Part shown: positions 37,066-47,372 of the stretch, one piece after another | Position numbering within the stretch: the stretch's first letter is position 1 | Layout: each line of letters begins with the position of its first letter | Assembly: GCF_026914265.1 (NCBI RefSeq) | Contig: NC_069131.1 | Location: 9,254,001 to 9,318,000, forward strand | Direction: 5' to 3' | DNA: 64,000 bases | Source: Mya arenaria | Taxonomy: Eukaryota > Mollusca > Bivalvia > Myida > Myidae | Made by a program: the position numbers and the translations under genes | Notes under the pieces: model-generated | What the model saw: the letters and a program-made list of their open reading frames with translations, nothing else | What the model was told of the DNA's origin: nothing | Databases searched by the model: none

Positions 37066-37830
37066 ACATTACGCAAGTTGATTTACTGTTGCGTGTGTGT
37101 GTCAGAACATAACGTGCGTTTGTAAACAGTTACGAGTGTATCATGACATAACATAAGTGGGTAAACAGTAACGAGTGTGTCAGGACACAATATACGTGGG
37201 TAAACATTAACGAGTGTGTCAGGACACAATATACGTGGGTAAACAGTAACGAGTGTGTCAGGACACAATATACGTGGGTAAACAGTAACGAGTGTGTCAG
37301 GACACAATATACGTGGGTAAACATTAACGAGTGTGTCAGGACACAATATACGTGGGTAAACAGTAACGAGTGTGTCAGGACACAATATACGTGGGTAAAC
37401 AGTAACGAGTGTGTCAGGACATAACATACGTGGGTAAACAGTAACGAGTGTGTCAGGACATAACATACGTGGGTAAACAGTAACGAGTGTGTCAGGACAT
37501 AACATACGTGGGTAAACAGTAACGAGTGTGTCAGGACATAACATACGTGGGTAAACAGTAACGAGTGTGTCAAGACATAACATACGTGGGTAAACAGTAA
37601 CGAGTGTGTGAGGACATAACATACGTGGGTAAACAGTAACGAGTGTGTCAAGACATAACATACGTGGGTAAACAGTAACGAGTGTGTCAGGACATAACAT
37701 ACGTGGGTAAACAGTAACGAGTGTGTGAGGACATAACATACGTGGGTAAACAGTAACGAGTGTGTGAGGACATAACATACGTGGGTAAACAGTAACGAGT
37801 GTGTCAGGACATAACATACGTGGGTAAACA
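37066..37830 (+). repeat. Minisatellite B, 39-bp unit, about 19 copies
   Basis: The unit is GTGGGTAAACAGTAACGAGT followed by GTGTCAGGACATAACATAC. It shares the GAGTGTGTCAGGACAT core with minisatellite A and evidently derives from it, with a 2-bp shorter unit. Two subtypes form blocks: ACACAATATAC units at about 37185-37400 and ACATAACATAC units after that. Because 39 is divisible by three, it stays open in two minus-strand frames of 233 and 244 codons; these are artefacts. Confidence 0.93.
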
Positions 37831-37837
37831 TAGATGA

Positions 37838-38060
37838 AACATTAAGTCGCTAACAACTTCAATCCAATTATTTTTGTAGAGAAACTTTTCATTTCTTAAC
37901 AGATCACCTCTTTTACGAAATACCATGGCTTTTTTTACTTGTATTAGCCTCTAGACTCCATTTATTACAGTAAACTTCTAATAATGACAGTGACCTATTG
38001 ATATCTTCAGGTGTGTTGCCTAGTATATTCATATCGTCGCAAACAATAGTAGTATAACTA
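37838..38060 (-). mobile_element. LINE reverse-transcriptase fragment
   Basis: On the minus strand it encodes, with breaks, DDMNILGNTPEDINRSLSLL then VYCNKWSLEANTSKK and RGDLLRNEKFLYKNN. These correspond to the catalytic-aspartate region and the following segment of the LINE at 29.2-34 kb (compare FADDMAIVGKSPDEIQ). Only about 200 bp remain. It abuts the end of minisatellite B. Confidence 0.7.
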
Positions 38061-38261
38061 TAACTTCATTAATAGATATAGAGTTAAGTTATGACACATA
38101 ATCGATAAAGACAATACTAAATTATATGAGTGATATAGAGTTAATCAATCTGTTCCGCCATACATGTATATATAAGTCATTGTATTACATTAATTTGTTC
38201 ACGGGTCACGTTGGCCTATTTCAAATGTGTATTGTGTGATATATTTCTTTGAATAAACATT

Positions 38262-38537
38262 CTTCTATAAATGATAGCGAGTTTAATTTGAAAGAAAGGT
38301 GCAGAAAACACGATATTTCTATCTTAAGAGATGATAGTAGATCACAGTAAACCTTTAAGCACTCGCCAATTATTTAATATTTTTGCGTAATCAGCTAATA
38401 AATGCACGGTTACAATCATGTTTTCATAAATTAATATTTTCCATAAATGCATTATTTAGAAAGTAGTAAAAGCTTTGACACTCAAAAACTGTGTTTGTAA
38501 TACATGTGTTTGTATTGATTTTGAATATGAGTGTCAC
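38262..38537 (+). repeat. Diverged 270-bp dispersed repeat, copy 1
   Basis: It shares ordered blocks with 45944-46255: AACACGATATTTCTATCTTA versus AACACGGTATTTCTACCTTA, then CACTCGCCAATTATTTAATA versus CATTCACCAATCATTTAATA, and AATATGAGTGTCA near the end. It ends immediately next to the torsin stop codon, so it may provide the 3' untranslated region of that gene. Confidence 0.55.
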
Positions 38538-38538
38538 T

Positions 38539-41500
38539 TTAAACAGTTAGACTGATGTTGGCACATCCCGTCTCGGCAAATACGGGGTGGGTAACAGGAT
38601 TAAACTTCCGGCGGCGCATGGCTGCCTGCACATCCTTCGACTTTCGGTCTTCGTCCAGAAAACGAAGGTAGATCATCTCCTGGATTATACAGCGGCGGAC
38701 GGTGGAGCGGTCGAGCGGAAGAAAAGGGATACTCTTGGTAATCAAATTATGTTCGATCATCCTCCGGTGCCACCTGTCGTCTTTGAGTAAGGGAAAGTTT
38801 AAGAAGATAAGATACAGGAATTAAGATGAGTAATTTAGAAACCATTTATCAAACATACATGTAGTTTGTACAGAAATGCGTAAGGGTACCCTAGGCTTCA
38901 ACAATAAACTTTCTGCAAACACGATTCAAGTGCTACATTCAATTCTTTGTACACGTGCTATTATACCTTAACCTGACTATTATTTAAGGATTAAAATCCG
39001 ACATGTTGCATTTTATTGGGGTATGGTATGCAATGGGGCTGTTAAAAATGGGTTTTGAACTGCGCCATTGTATACCATACCCTAATAAAATGCAACATGT
39101 CGAATATTAATACTTATATTTACATTTAGTTAAATCTACATTTCTTCTCAAATTAATAGATTATTGAAGAGCCTTTTCTCTCTTTTTTTCTTTCTCTCGT
39201 TGTTCTCAACGGCGGGTAAATAAGAACAGCTATCGTAACCTAATTTATACGACAATGAATGCGCAGATAAATAGTTCCTTATTTATATGTTTATTTTCTA
39301 TATTTTCAAGGTCAAGTATATAATACGTATTATAACTGTATTACAACTAGAAAAATACAATTGGAGTTATGAAAAATAACAGTAACAAGAAAACAACAAA
39401 AATATCGCCACCTTCAAAGTTCTCATTATATCTCGCGATAATACCCGAAACTAGCGTTTGTTAAGTCACGATCGAGTTTTCAAATTGGAGAGAAATTCCA
39501 GTCAATTTACTTGTTGAGCGTTATTTTGAAGAATCAGTTGGTGTATGAATCATGTTGGAATACGGTGTTGGACAAATCAGCAAATGCATTGTCTTTTTTT
39601 GGAAGTAAACATGCAATGAGGATGAAACGTCTCTGTGGAAACGACAGTGGCGGTGGGTGGGGTACCGTAAAATTTCGCGGAAGGAAAGCCAGAGGACGCG
39701 AAAAGACTTGGTGTTGAACTGAGCTCTTTCTTCTGGACGTTGCTGAGTGCGCTGCAATATGTTATTGTTTCATTTCCTCGATTTCATGTTTGGTCTGATG
39801 CTTTATTTTTACCAAATGTCAATTCCAAATTCCGAAATAAGTCGTCGTCATTGTAATGTAATATTCTTCAACTGTTCCACCCATCTTAAAATCATCTCAA
39901 TTAAAATCAATCAAGTTATCATTGCTAATTTTGTTTCAACTGCTTTACTAAATATTGCAGTTTTGCATGTTGCCAATAATTTTACTACGATTTCATTGAA
40001 AAAAATAGTTCCGTAGTAAATATGCCCCTCCCATTAGTATTATTGCGCCCAATGACAGGACAGAAGTATCGAACAAACGCACGCGATTTCGATGGAAAAT
40101 GCCATTGCACTTTATACAGATAAAATGTGAAATTGATAAACAACAACCATCGTTAAGGAAAGAAGTGTTACTGTAAGTATTTCTACTTGTCAGTTAAACG
40201 AAGCAGGAGCAAAGCATTGATGGATTACCGGTGTCACTGGAAGCGGCAGTGATAGCCGCCTGGAGCTCCCGGCGATTAATGCGATCGCGGTCGATGCCGT
40301 CTTTCCACGAGTCGAGAGCCACATCCTCCAGGTTTTTGGAACCGATATGGCTGCAGAGATAGAGATCGCAAAATTAAATAGATGGAAGCTCTTACCTGCT
40401 CAGTACTATGCCATGTAAAAATAATATGTTATTTTTTGCTGATATTTAATTGGCATGATCTAAGAATATTTTTGTAGCCAAATTCATAAAACCTTTGACT
40501 TAAAGATTGGCACCAAAAAAAAAGTTTTTTTTTCTGTAACAAATCTCAGGAAAAAAATATCTAATAGAATGTGTTACGCTTTGAAATCATAATTTAAAAA
40601 AAGTACCAAAATTGAAGTCCTACGTCTTACTAACTGAGCTATTAAGGCTTGCTCTAATCGGGTGACATAATTAAGCTAGACACCTACCTCGGTAATATCA
40701 CGTGATAACACCGACTAGCCAATCACGCATAAGGAATGAATTCTACCTAGTAGACATACCCAGTAATCTTTTTTTAATGGAAAAATACGAAATAACTGCT
40801 GAACTTAAATTAATTGTAAACTATGTGGTACTTCAGTTAGTAAGTTTCAATGCATTGTACACATCGATGCCAAGTTTATGTCATTTTTCGACAATTTTCT
40901 TTTTTTCCCGCTATTTTATCATCTGTGAGACAGCCCCTTTAATATCCGATGCGGATTCTGTTTGAAAGAAAGTAAAAACTCGTTCCGTATATTTTTTGTC
41001 GGAGAACGAGGCTGAATAGAACTCACGTGCTGAGGAGAAAAATGGCCTCATTTTTACACGGATAATTATGGTCACTGTCCTCAAATATTGCCTTCAGGAG
41101 AGAGCCGATATTGCCTGGTACGGACGCCATGTCTTGAAACACCACTAGCGAACCCCGGGCGGACTTTAGGGCGCCATCTAACGTCGTCATTATAAACTCC
41201 TTTTTGGGGTTGGAAAGGATTTGAAGTGCAACGATTTATTTTTCGGATAAAGCTAATAATAGGCATTGTTTTTAATATGGAAAAGATCCGATTTAAATAC
41301 ATGTCATCATACATCTACAAGTAAGTTGATTTTATAGAAAAACAAACATTATATAAAATTAGAATTGTTGATCTTGGTAGTGTGACAGTATGCATAAAAA
41401 GATTTAAGATTTCGGTCAATTTTTTTAAGCGAGAGTTAATATAACTGTTATAAGTATAGGTTATGTTCATTAAATTACAAGTTACTGCATGTGGATACAT

Positions 41501-43399
41501 ACCCTGTATTCCTCCCTTGTAGCTCCAACTGGTTTATCAATGACATACACACCGGATGTGCCCAATTCTTCATCATCTTTATGGCCAAACATGCTCCTGG
41601 CCAAGAGCATGCTCATCGCGGTCTTTCCGGTTCCCGGACCGCCATGGAGGGACATAACCAGCGGATTCCGTTTCCGGGCTGCGCGATGGGCTTTCATCGC
41701 CTCTACCACCATCCCCGTAGCCACTTGCTGGCCCCAAATGTGGTCAGCAACGACCTCCTCAAAGGCTGTTTACATTGTTATAAATGAACAGGAAAGTATC
41801 CAAGGTTATGCACCAGTCAATTGTAACCACGGTCCCCCAGGTCCGGGGTATAGCGGGGACTTTGACATTCGGTCTAGCCAACCCCGGGTAAAGTCCCAGC
41901 CCTGCGGGGACGTACAAATGGTAAACCCCCGCCAAATGACCACGCACCCAAGGGACCTTTCCCCGCTATATTTTTGAGAACACAAAACCACCGCATTCAC
42001 ACGGCACTGCGGGGCCACCTGGAAGGTAAAAACACGGCCCATTTCCCCGGCTATCCCCGGTATACACCCGGACCTGCGGGGGGCGTGGGGGCGTCGTTAC
42101 AGTTGACTGGTGCATTATCTTCAGAAACTCCAGAAAAACTGACCGTGAACTACATGAAAAATTACCCGGACCGTCTCTATTTATGAACCAGTCAATTATA
42201 GCCAGGCCAGGGGAATAGCAGGGATTTTGACTTTCGGTCCAGCCAATCCCGGGTAAAATTTCCGGCCTGCGGCGACAAACTGCTAGTAAAATCCCCGCAA
42301 AATGCCCCCGCACCCGGGGACAGCCTAGGTAAGGCCCATACCCCGCTATTTTCGGCGCGAAAAAAAAACCCACCGCATTCACTCGGCATTGCGGGGTCAA
42401 ATGGAAGGTAAAACACGGCCCATTAAACCCGCTATCCCGGAATACCCCAGATCTGGGGGTGCCGTGGTTACAAGTGACTGGTGCTTTATATCAAGAACAA
42501 CTGATGTTCTGTCATGTCGATCGGTTAACTCAAGTTTTAAAATCGAACAAAGTCGGCACCAACGTTGTTAGTTTTTCAAAAACACCGAGGGATAATTCAT
42601 AGCCGATGTGATGATAGTTGTAATTAAGTTGGTGCTACTTGATACTTCAAAATACAATGTATTAGCATGCTTAAGATATGCCTGCAAATCCACATTTCCA
42701 AAAAATAACAGATCTTTGAAGATATTTATTCAGTTTAAAAGGTGCCTTATTTGTCTGATAAAGTTGTCCGAGATTCCTTAATAAAGCCTGCAAACTTGTT
42801 TGCAAAACATTGTACTTCAATAACACTATTTTGATACAACTTCGGCGTCATGAAAATGTCAATCGTGTGGTCTCTGAACACAGCAGGTTAATTTGATCTT
42901 GCCAAAAAAACATTATTATTTAAATCTGATTGGCATAAACACAAGTTATTGGCGTACCTATTGAAGCAGGTTAAAAGTTAAACATTAAGAAGAAATACTT
43001 CAAATTTTATTTTCATACTTCATATTAAATATAGATAAAAGAAGTTTAAACAAACACTAAAAATCACGACCCTTGGTGCGCAAGAATGAAAGCAGTATAC
43101 TAACAATAGTGAAATAAAACAATAAAAGATAAAGCCAAGTTTATGTATTTACCTTCTATGCGGGTGAGCCCACATTTACAGGGGTCTGGAAACAGGAAGT
43201 AGTGTCCGCCGGCGGCCAGCACTCCTGTCACCAGTACAACCAGGCATGCGGGTACCACCTTATCCCAGAACAACAGCAGACCTCCAAAAATTTGAAGAAA
43301 GAAAATACATAACAAGACAGCCAGAATGGCAACAAATATATAAAAAAGATTTGTGTCCTGTCGTAGGTCCAAAAGAAGCTGAAACGGTGCGTCTAGCAT
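38539..43399 (-). CDS. Torsin-like AAA+ ATPase, 348 aa, 5 exons
   Basis: Exons: 43399-43153, 41765-41503, 41199-41027, 40350-40229 and 38780-38539. Phases close over 1,047 nt. The N-terminus (residues 1-75) has two hydrophobic stretches (FYIFVAILAVLLCIFFLQIF and ACLVVLVTGVLAAGGHYFLF) that would anchor it in the ER or nuclear-envelope membrane. Then come HIWGQQVATGMVVEAM and the Walker A HGGPGTGKTAM. The C-terminal torsin signature is clear: VALDSWKDGIDRD, then WHRRMIEHNLITKSIPFLPL, and a final Gly-Cys near VFAETGCANI. Known torsins act on membrane proteins with a LAP1/LULL1-type activator. Two oddities: Walker A ends GKT, where classical torsins have GKN, and the Walker B position reads LVVFQDMASV instead of a DE pair, so hydrolysis may be altered. 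The last acceptor was chosen at 38781-38782 because it alone keeps the frame. Confidence 0.82.
38999..39102. repeat. 38-bp inverted repeat (hairpin) at the edge of the 1.1-kb repeat
   Basis: Arms 38999-39036 and 39065-39102 are inverted copies with two mismatches around CATTTTATTGGGGTATGG, separated by a 28-bp spacer. The left arm, read in reverse, continues ACAGCCCC just as the left terminus of the other 1.1-kb copy (24474) does. The hairpin therefore seems to be two inverted copies of that terminus. Confidence 0.75.
39060..40160 (+). repeat. 1.1-kb dispersed repeat, copy 2
   Basis: Same orientation and block order as 24474-25560, with small indels. It lies inside the last intron of the torsin-like gene (38781-40228) and ends about 70 bp before the adjacent exon. 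No conserved coding frame exists between the copies. Confidence 0.75.
40490..40935 (-). mobile_element. Composite tRNA-like short element, copy 2
   Basis: Blocks match 4590-5190: GATTGGCACCAAAAA, AATCTCAGGA, a degraded tRNA-like part with TACTAACTGAGCTATTAAGG, and the body GCATAAGGAATGAATTCTAC through AAACTATGTGGTACTTCAGT. There is only one body unit here, against two in the other copy. It lies in a torsin intron. Confidence 0.5.
41807..42117 (+). mobile_element. MITE-like element, TGCACCAGT family, copy 4
   Basis: The termini TATGCACCAGTCAATTGTAA and TTACAGTTGACTGGTGCAT are inverted. The interior has GACTTTGACATTCGGTCTAG, a GGTAAAAACACGGCCCATTT block and G/C runs. It lies in intron 1 of the torsin-like gene, 66 bp from copy 5. 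Confidence 0.75.
42182..42488 (+). mobile_element. MITE-like element, TGCACCAGT family, copy 5
   Basis: The termini TATGAACCAGTCAATTATAG and GGTTACAAGTGACTGGTGCT are inverted, with more mismatches than in copy 4. The interior has the family block GACTTTCGGTCCAGCCAATC. Same orientation as copy 4, also in torsin intron 1. Divergence suggests an older insertion than copy 4. Confidence 0.7.
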
Positions 43400-45116
43400 C
43401 TTAATTACATTTATGAGAACTGTATCATATTTTAAGAGCGAGTAATCCTTTAGTTACTTGTACATTCTATATCCATTCAATAGTTTCCTATAGTCTTAAT
43501 ACAGATATACAAAATGTTTCTTGTGCAATAAATATGCAAGTTGATATGCTAGTAGCAACTTTGAAACGAATTATATATAGCATTAACGTAATTTTTAATT
43601 ATATACAATAATCATTTGCGGAATCCCATGTATATTACGAGTATAATTATATTTCAGAAAGTTAAATATAATAATGACGTATTTTTTGCATATATAAACA
43701 GTATTGTTAAGACTAGAATTGACACATATTATAGTATGCTATGTTAAAAATATATTTTTTATATAAAATGGCGTCCGACGGGGACGCTACGTCGGCGCGG
43801 GATCATTTTAGGCAATCGGAATGTTCTATACAGATCTTGAGCGTAAATAGTCCAACAATCATTCCACAAGATTCATAGGGCATTAAAGCGAGATCGTGCT
43901 TAGTGATACGTTCTGAAATACATAAAGATATCATTTTAGTTCATTTGAACTAAAGAAACTCAATTCCGTCCACAGGGAGCCCGATCTAGAAAAAATACTT
44001 ATTCCATTTGCAGGCTTATACGAAGAGTTACTTTCAGAATCGAACCACCGGATAATGGATATGTTCGTTGCGCTATTGAATTTTATGAAACTTTGTTGGG
44101 AAGTAGTGTAAAGAAATGAAAAATACCTGGTTTGTTGACTTTTTCATAAACCGCGTGGAATCATTTCAGCAAGTGCGCGTGACGTAAGTTCCTACCATTG
44201 GTATTATGTTCGTTACCAATAACATGTAAGTTGCTATTTTCGTCCAGGGTGTCTTACTTGATAAAAGACAACTATAATATTGAACTGAGTTATTTATAGT
44301 ATTAATTAGTGATGTAAACTTATGTTTTTGTATGTGTATCCAAATGGCTTCTCTTAACCTTTTTAATCTTTTAAACGCCAAGAATTATAAAAATGCAATT
44401 ACAAAACCGAAAGTAAAATCTTAGTGAAATCTACATTAAGCGTACACATAGTCATTACGAAATTTCCATATCACGTGACTTTCAGAATACTTAAAATTCT
44501 TTGTTGTTTTATATACTAATGATTTGCATTTTGTAACTAAGAGATTTGGTTTAAGTGGGGTGCAAACGTCAAGAAAACCCTAGGTCTTACGCCTCATGGT
44601 CCGCGAGACGGACTTCGATACATCTCGTCGATATCTTGACTATATTAATAACATTAATGACACTATATGAGACTCTTCCAATGTTATATATCTAATTATT
44701 TGATACTAAATGGCACTGACTTCGTTATAACCCGTGCAACTCTGTCACATTAATTATGTGAATAAAGAAATAACAATGCATAGATGCCTGTCACGGTCGG
44801 CTGTTTCTGTTTGGAGAAAAACTTTCGAGCTGAATGGATTAAAAAGCTACTACGTATACAGCACAAACAAATGAAAATTGCAAGCTGAGTGAGTGAATCA
44901 TCATTCAACTGTTATAAAGTCCGGACAGCACACGGGGCGTGGTTCTGTGAGACGATGGCGAGGTTCAAGTGCTTAGGTATTCTTATCTTGTCTAATCATT
45001 GTTGTAAATATTGGCCACTGACTTTTATACATGTACATGAATTCATTCGGTTTTGGTTTGATTGTAATGTGCGAATACGGATCAGGAGTTCCAATAGTTG
45101 ATCCTGAGATACAACT
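43400..45116. other. Divergent intergenic region, torsin-like and C1q-domain genes
   Basis: This 1.7-kb interval lies between two divergently transcribed start codons and should contain both promoters. A GC-rich patch at about 43775-43800 (GCGTCCGACGGGGACGCTAC) contains a short palindrome. No TATA box could be assigned, given the general AT richness. An ATG at 44955 (ATGGCGAGGTTCAAGTGC) could belong to an alternative leader but has no support. Confidence 0.35.
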
Positions 45117-46708
45117 ATGATGGCTGCAGGGACAGGTTTTCTGCTAATATTTCTTATAATACCAATAGTAGTCTCCGGATCCTCACAAAAGACGATCGAG
45201 GATGAGTTTGACAAAAAGATGCAACAGCTGGAGAGTCGCTTCACCGCGCGCGTGGCGGCGTTGGAAATGTCAGAGGGACGCCTAAGGGCGCGCCTGTTGG
45301 AACTGGAACAGGAAGTGACGCAACTGAAGGCGGAACGTGAGGACAATATTCGCTCTAATGCAGACAGTGCAGATATCATTCGCCGTGGACTGGAAAAGCG
45401 TATATAGTTTATTTGGAAACTTATATTGTAGAATAATTTCATTTTGGCTTATTAATAAGGTATACATAAGGTCGAAGTTGGGTCGGGCAATCAGATTCAT
45501 AATGTTACCAGTAACTCCTCATAAGATAACAACTCATGATCATTCCAATTCAATTCAATTTTATAGAAGTCGCTATGGTGATTGAACTAGGAATTATTTG
45601 GATGCTGAAAGATTGGCAATTAACTCGACCCATTCGCTTTGTTTCTCGGTATCAGGTATTCAGTCTTCGGAGGTGGCCTTCCACGCGTACCAGTCGAGCG
45701 CCACGTGCACACGTGACCAACAGGTGGTCATTTACAACACGGCGCCCGTTAACATCGGTAAATAAGAACACAATACCATTAAATGGACTCGCTCATGTTT
45801 TGCACATTCAAAACGTAATTAGTAGTGATTCCCATGACTCGTATAGCCCGTGAAAGTAGATCTATAGCACGGTGTAAAGATGCACTCTTACTCCCAAATA
45901 AGATTTACCACAATTAATGATATTGTTTTTATATTCCTTAAAGGATGAATAAATGTCGAAAACAATGGTTCTTATGAAAGACACCGAGTTTGATTTGAAA
46001 AAGGTGTGCATAAAACACGGTATTTCTACCTTAAGAGAGATTATTGTAGATCGTGCAATTAATCTTTTAGCATTCACCAATCATTTAATATTGTTTTGCT
46101 TTCTGCTATTAAATACACGGTAACACTTTTGTTTTCAGTAATTAATATTTTCTATAATTGCATAAATAAGTAAGAAGTCAAGGTTTATCAGTTAAAATTG
46201 ATGTTTGTTATACATGTGCAAGTCTTGATTTAGAATAAGAGTGTCAACACGTATGCTGGCTGTAAGAATTGACTTAGAAACGATACTTAATGTTGTGGAA
46301 AAATAGATCGATAGATTCTTTATTATATCTATCCATCTATCTATTTTTCCACAGCATTAAGTATCGTGTGCGCTTAATATATGTGTGTTACTCGTTTTAG
46401 GTAAGGGTTTCACTGTGAGTGACGGGATTTTCGATGCCCCAGTTACAGGCCTCTACATGTTTTCGTGGACTGTATTCGCCGAGGACGGTTATTGGCTGGA
46501 GTCGGAACTTGTCGTCAACGGACATCGGCAGGGCTACATCGCCGCAGACTCCAGTAACACAGATATCGTTCCAGCCACCGGTGTGGTCATTGCCCACGTG
46601 AACGCAGGTGAACACGTGTTTGTGCGGCGCACGGCCGGAGGAGGTTGTTATATACCGCGTGACGTTGTGCGAAATTCGTTTACCGGGTTTATTTTGTTGT
46701 ATCTTTGA
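45117..46708 (+). CDS. Secreted C1q-domain protein, 230 aa, 3 exons
   Basis: Exons: 45117-45399, 45656-45757 and 46401-46708. Phases close over 693 nt. Residues 1-21 are a signal peptide (FLLIFLIIPIVVSGSS after the start). Residues about 25-92 form a coiled coil rich in Glu/Arg/Leu, taking the place of the collagen stalk. Residues about 98-230 are a C1q/TNF-like jelly-roll domain with VAFHAYQSS, APVNIGKGFTVSDGIFDAPV, GLYMFSWTVF and the final SFTGFILLYL. Proteins of this build are greatly expanded in bivalves, where they act as secreted oligomeric lectin-like recognition molecules. MM at the start gives two possible initiators, with no functional difference expected. Confidence 0.88.
45944..46255 (+). 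repeat. Diverged 270-bp dispersed repeat, copy 2
   Basis: The counterpart of 38262-38537 in the same orientation, with roughly three quarters of bases shared by eye. It lies in intron 2 of the C1q-domain gene. Confidence 0.55.
46281..46366. repeat. Fold-back repeat, 28-bp arms
   Basis: Arms at 46281-46308 and 46339-46366 are inverted with a single mismatch, around CTTAATGTTGTGGAAAAATA. The 30-bp loop is AT-rich with ATCTATCC units. It ends 34 bp before the last exon of the C1q-domain gene, so it overlaps the region where branch point and acceptor signals would be expected. Confidence 0.75.
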
Positions 46709-46725
46709 ATCACATTAAGTTATAA

Positions 46726-46731
46726 AATAAA
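46726..46731 (+). terminator. Polyadenylation signal AATAAA for the C1q-domain gene
   Basis: A canonical AATAAA starts 18 bp after the stop codon, implying a very short 3' untranslated region. Confidence 0.6.
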
Positions 46732-47372
46732 GAAACATATGTTACCGACTTACTGTTTATAGCGGTTGTGTTCGCGTGTCATAAAATGTCAACACTTCAT
46801 CTAATTTAAAAAGAAAACTAGTGTACCGCTTTAGTCGACGTCAGGCTTATAAATACAGTATACGTTTGCATTTATAAGTTTATGCCCCTTTCGGAAATTG
46901 CATGGGGACATTTATGATGCATACAACACTGGTCGTTACCAACTGGTTGTGTGTCAGTCTCTCGCAATAATGAACTTTGAAATTCAAAAAATATAAAAGG
47001 TCTTTTCTGCAAAGGGGTGTAACCGGGGCCCGTGTAACCGCTGCGTAAAGTTCGGTTATATGTAACCGCTATTTGATAACGATAATCGAGTCGATTAAGA
47101 ATATCCCCAGCGACTATGTAAACTTCCGGTTGTAGATGCCAGGCCTAAAACATAGCAAAATGTAGTTTCTGTCGGTTTTCTAAAGCATCTACCGATTCTT
47201 TTTTAACCTTTCTTAAAAAATAGTTATACCCATACATTATTGAATTCCCATGGATTTTTTTAAGGAAATTTCTTTCAGGAATTTGATTTTTAACTGTTTA
47301 AATCACACATTTTTATAGTTTTGAACTTGATTAAAATGAAAGAAGTGCATTTATGACTGTGTTTTGAATATA
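46732..47372. other. Intergenic, DNAJC27 5' side
   Basis: This 640-bp stretch separates the C1q-domain gene from DNAJC27. It includes GGGTGTAACCGGGGCCCGTG at about 47015, followed by three TGTAACCG motifs within 50 bp. It probably contains the DNAJC27 promoter and leader, but no element can be pinned down. Confidence 0.35.

Noticed and set aside
37083-37831. Two long minus-strand frames (244 and 233 codons) with perfect internal repeats
   Set aside because: They are the 39-bp minisatellite read in two frames; a unit length divisible by three keeps any frame open. No start context, splice signals or non-repeat sequence support a protein.
41489-42416. Several frames of 70-160 codons on both strands over torsin exon 2 and the adjacent elements
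   Set aside because: They are antisense shadows of the torsin exon or read through the GC-rich MITEs; they share no conserved protein.
44955-45020. ATG with short frame upstream of the C1q-domain gene, possible leader exon
   Set aside because: The frame has no domain similarity, and the signal peptide begins cleanly at 45117; kept only as a remark on the intergenic region.
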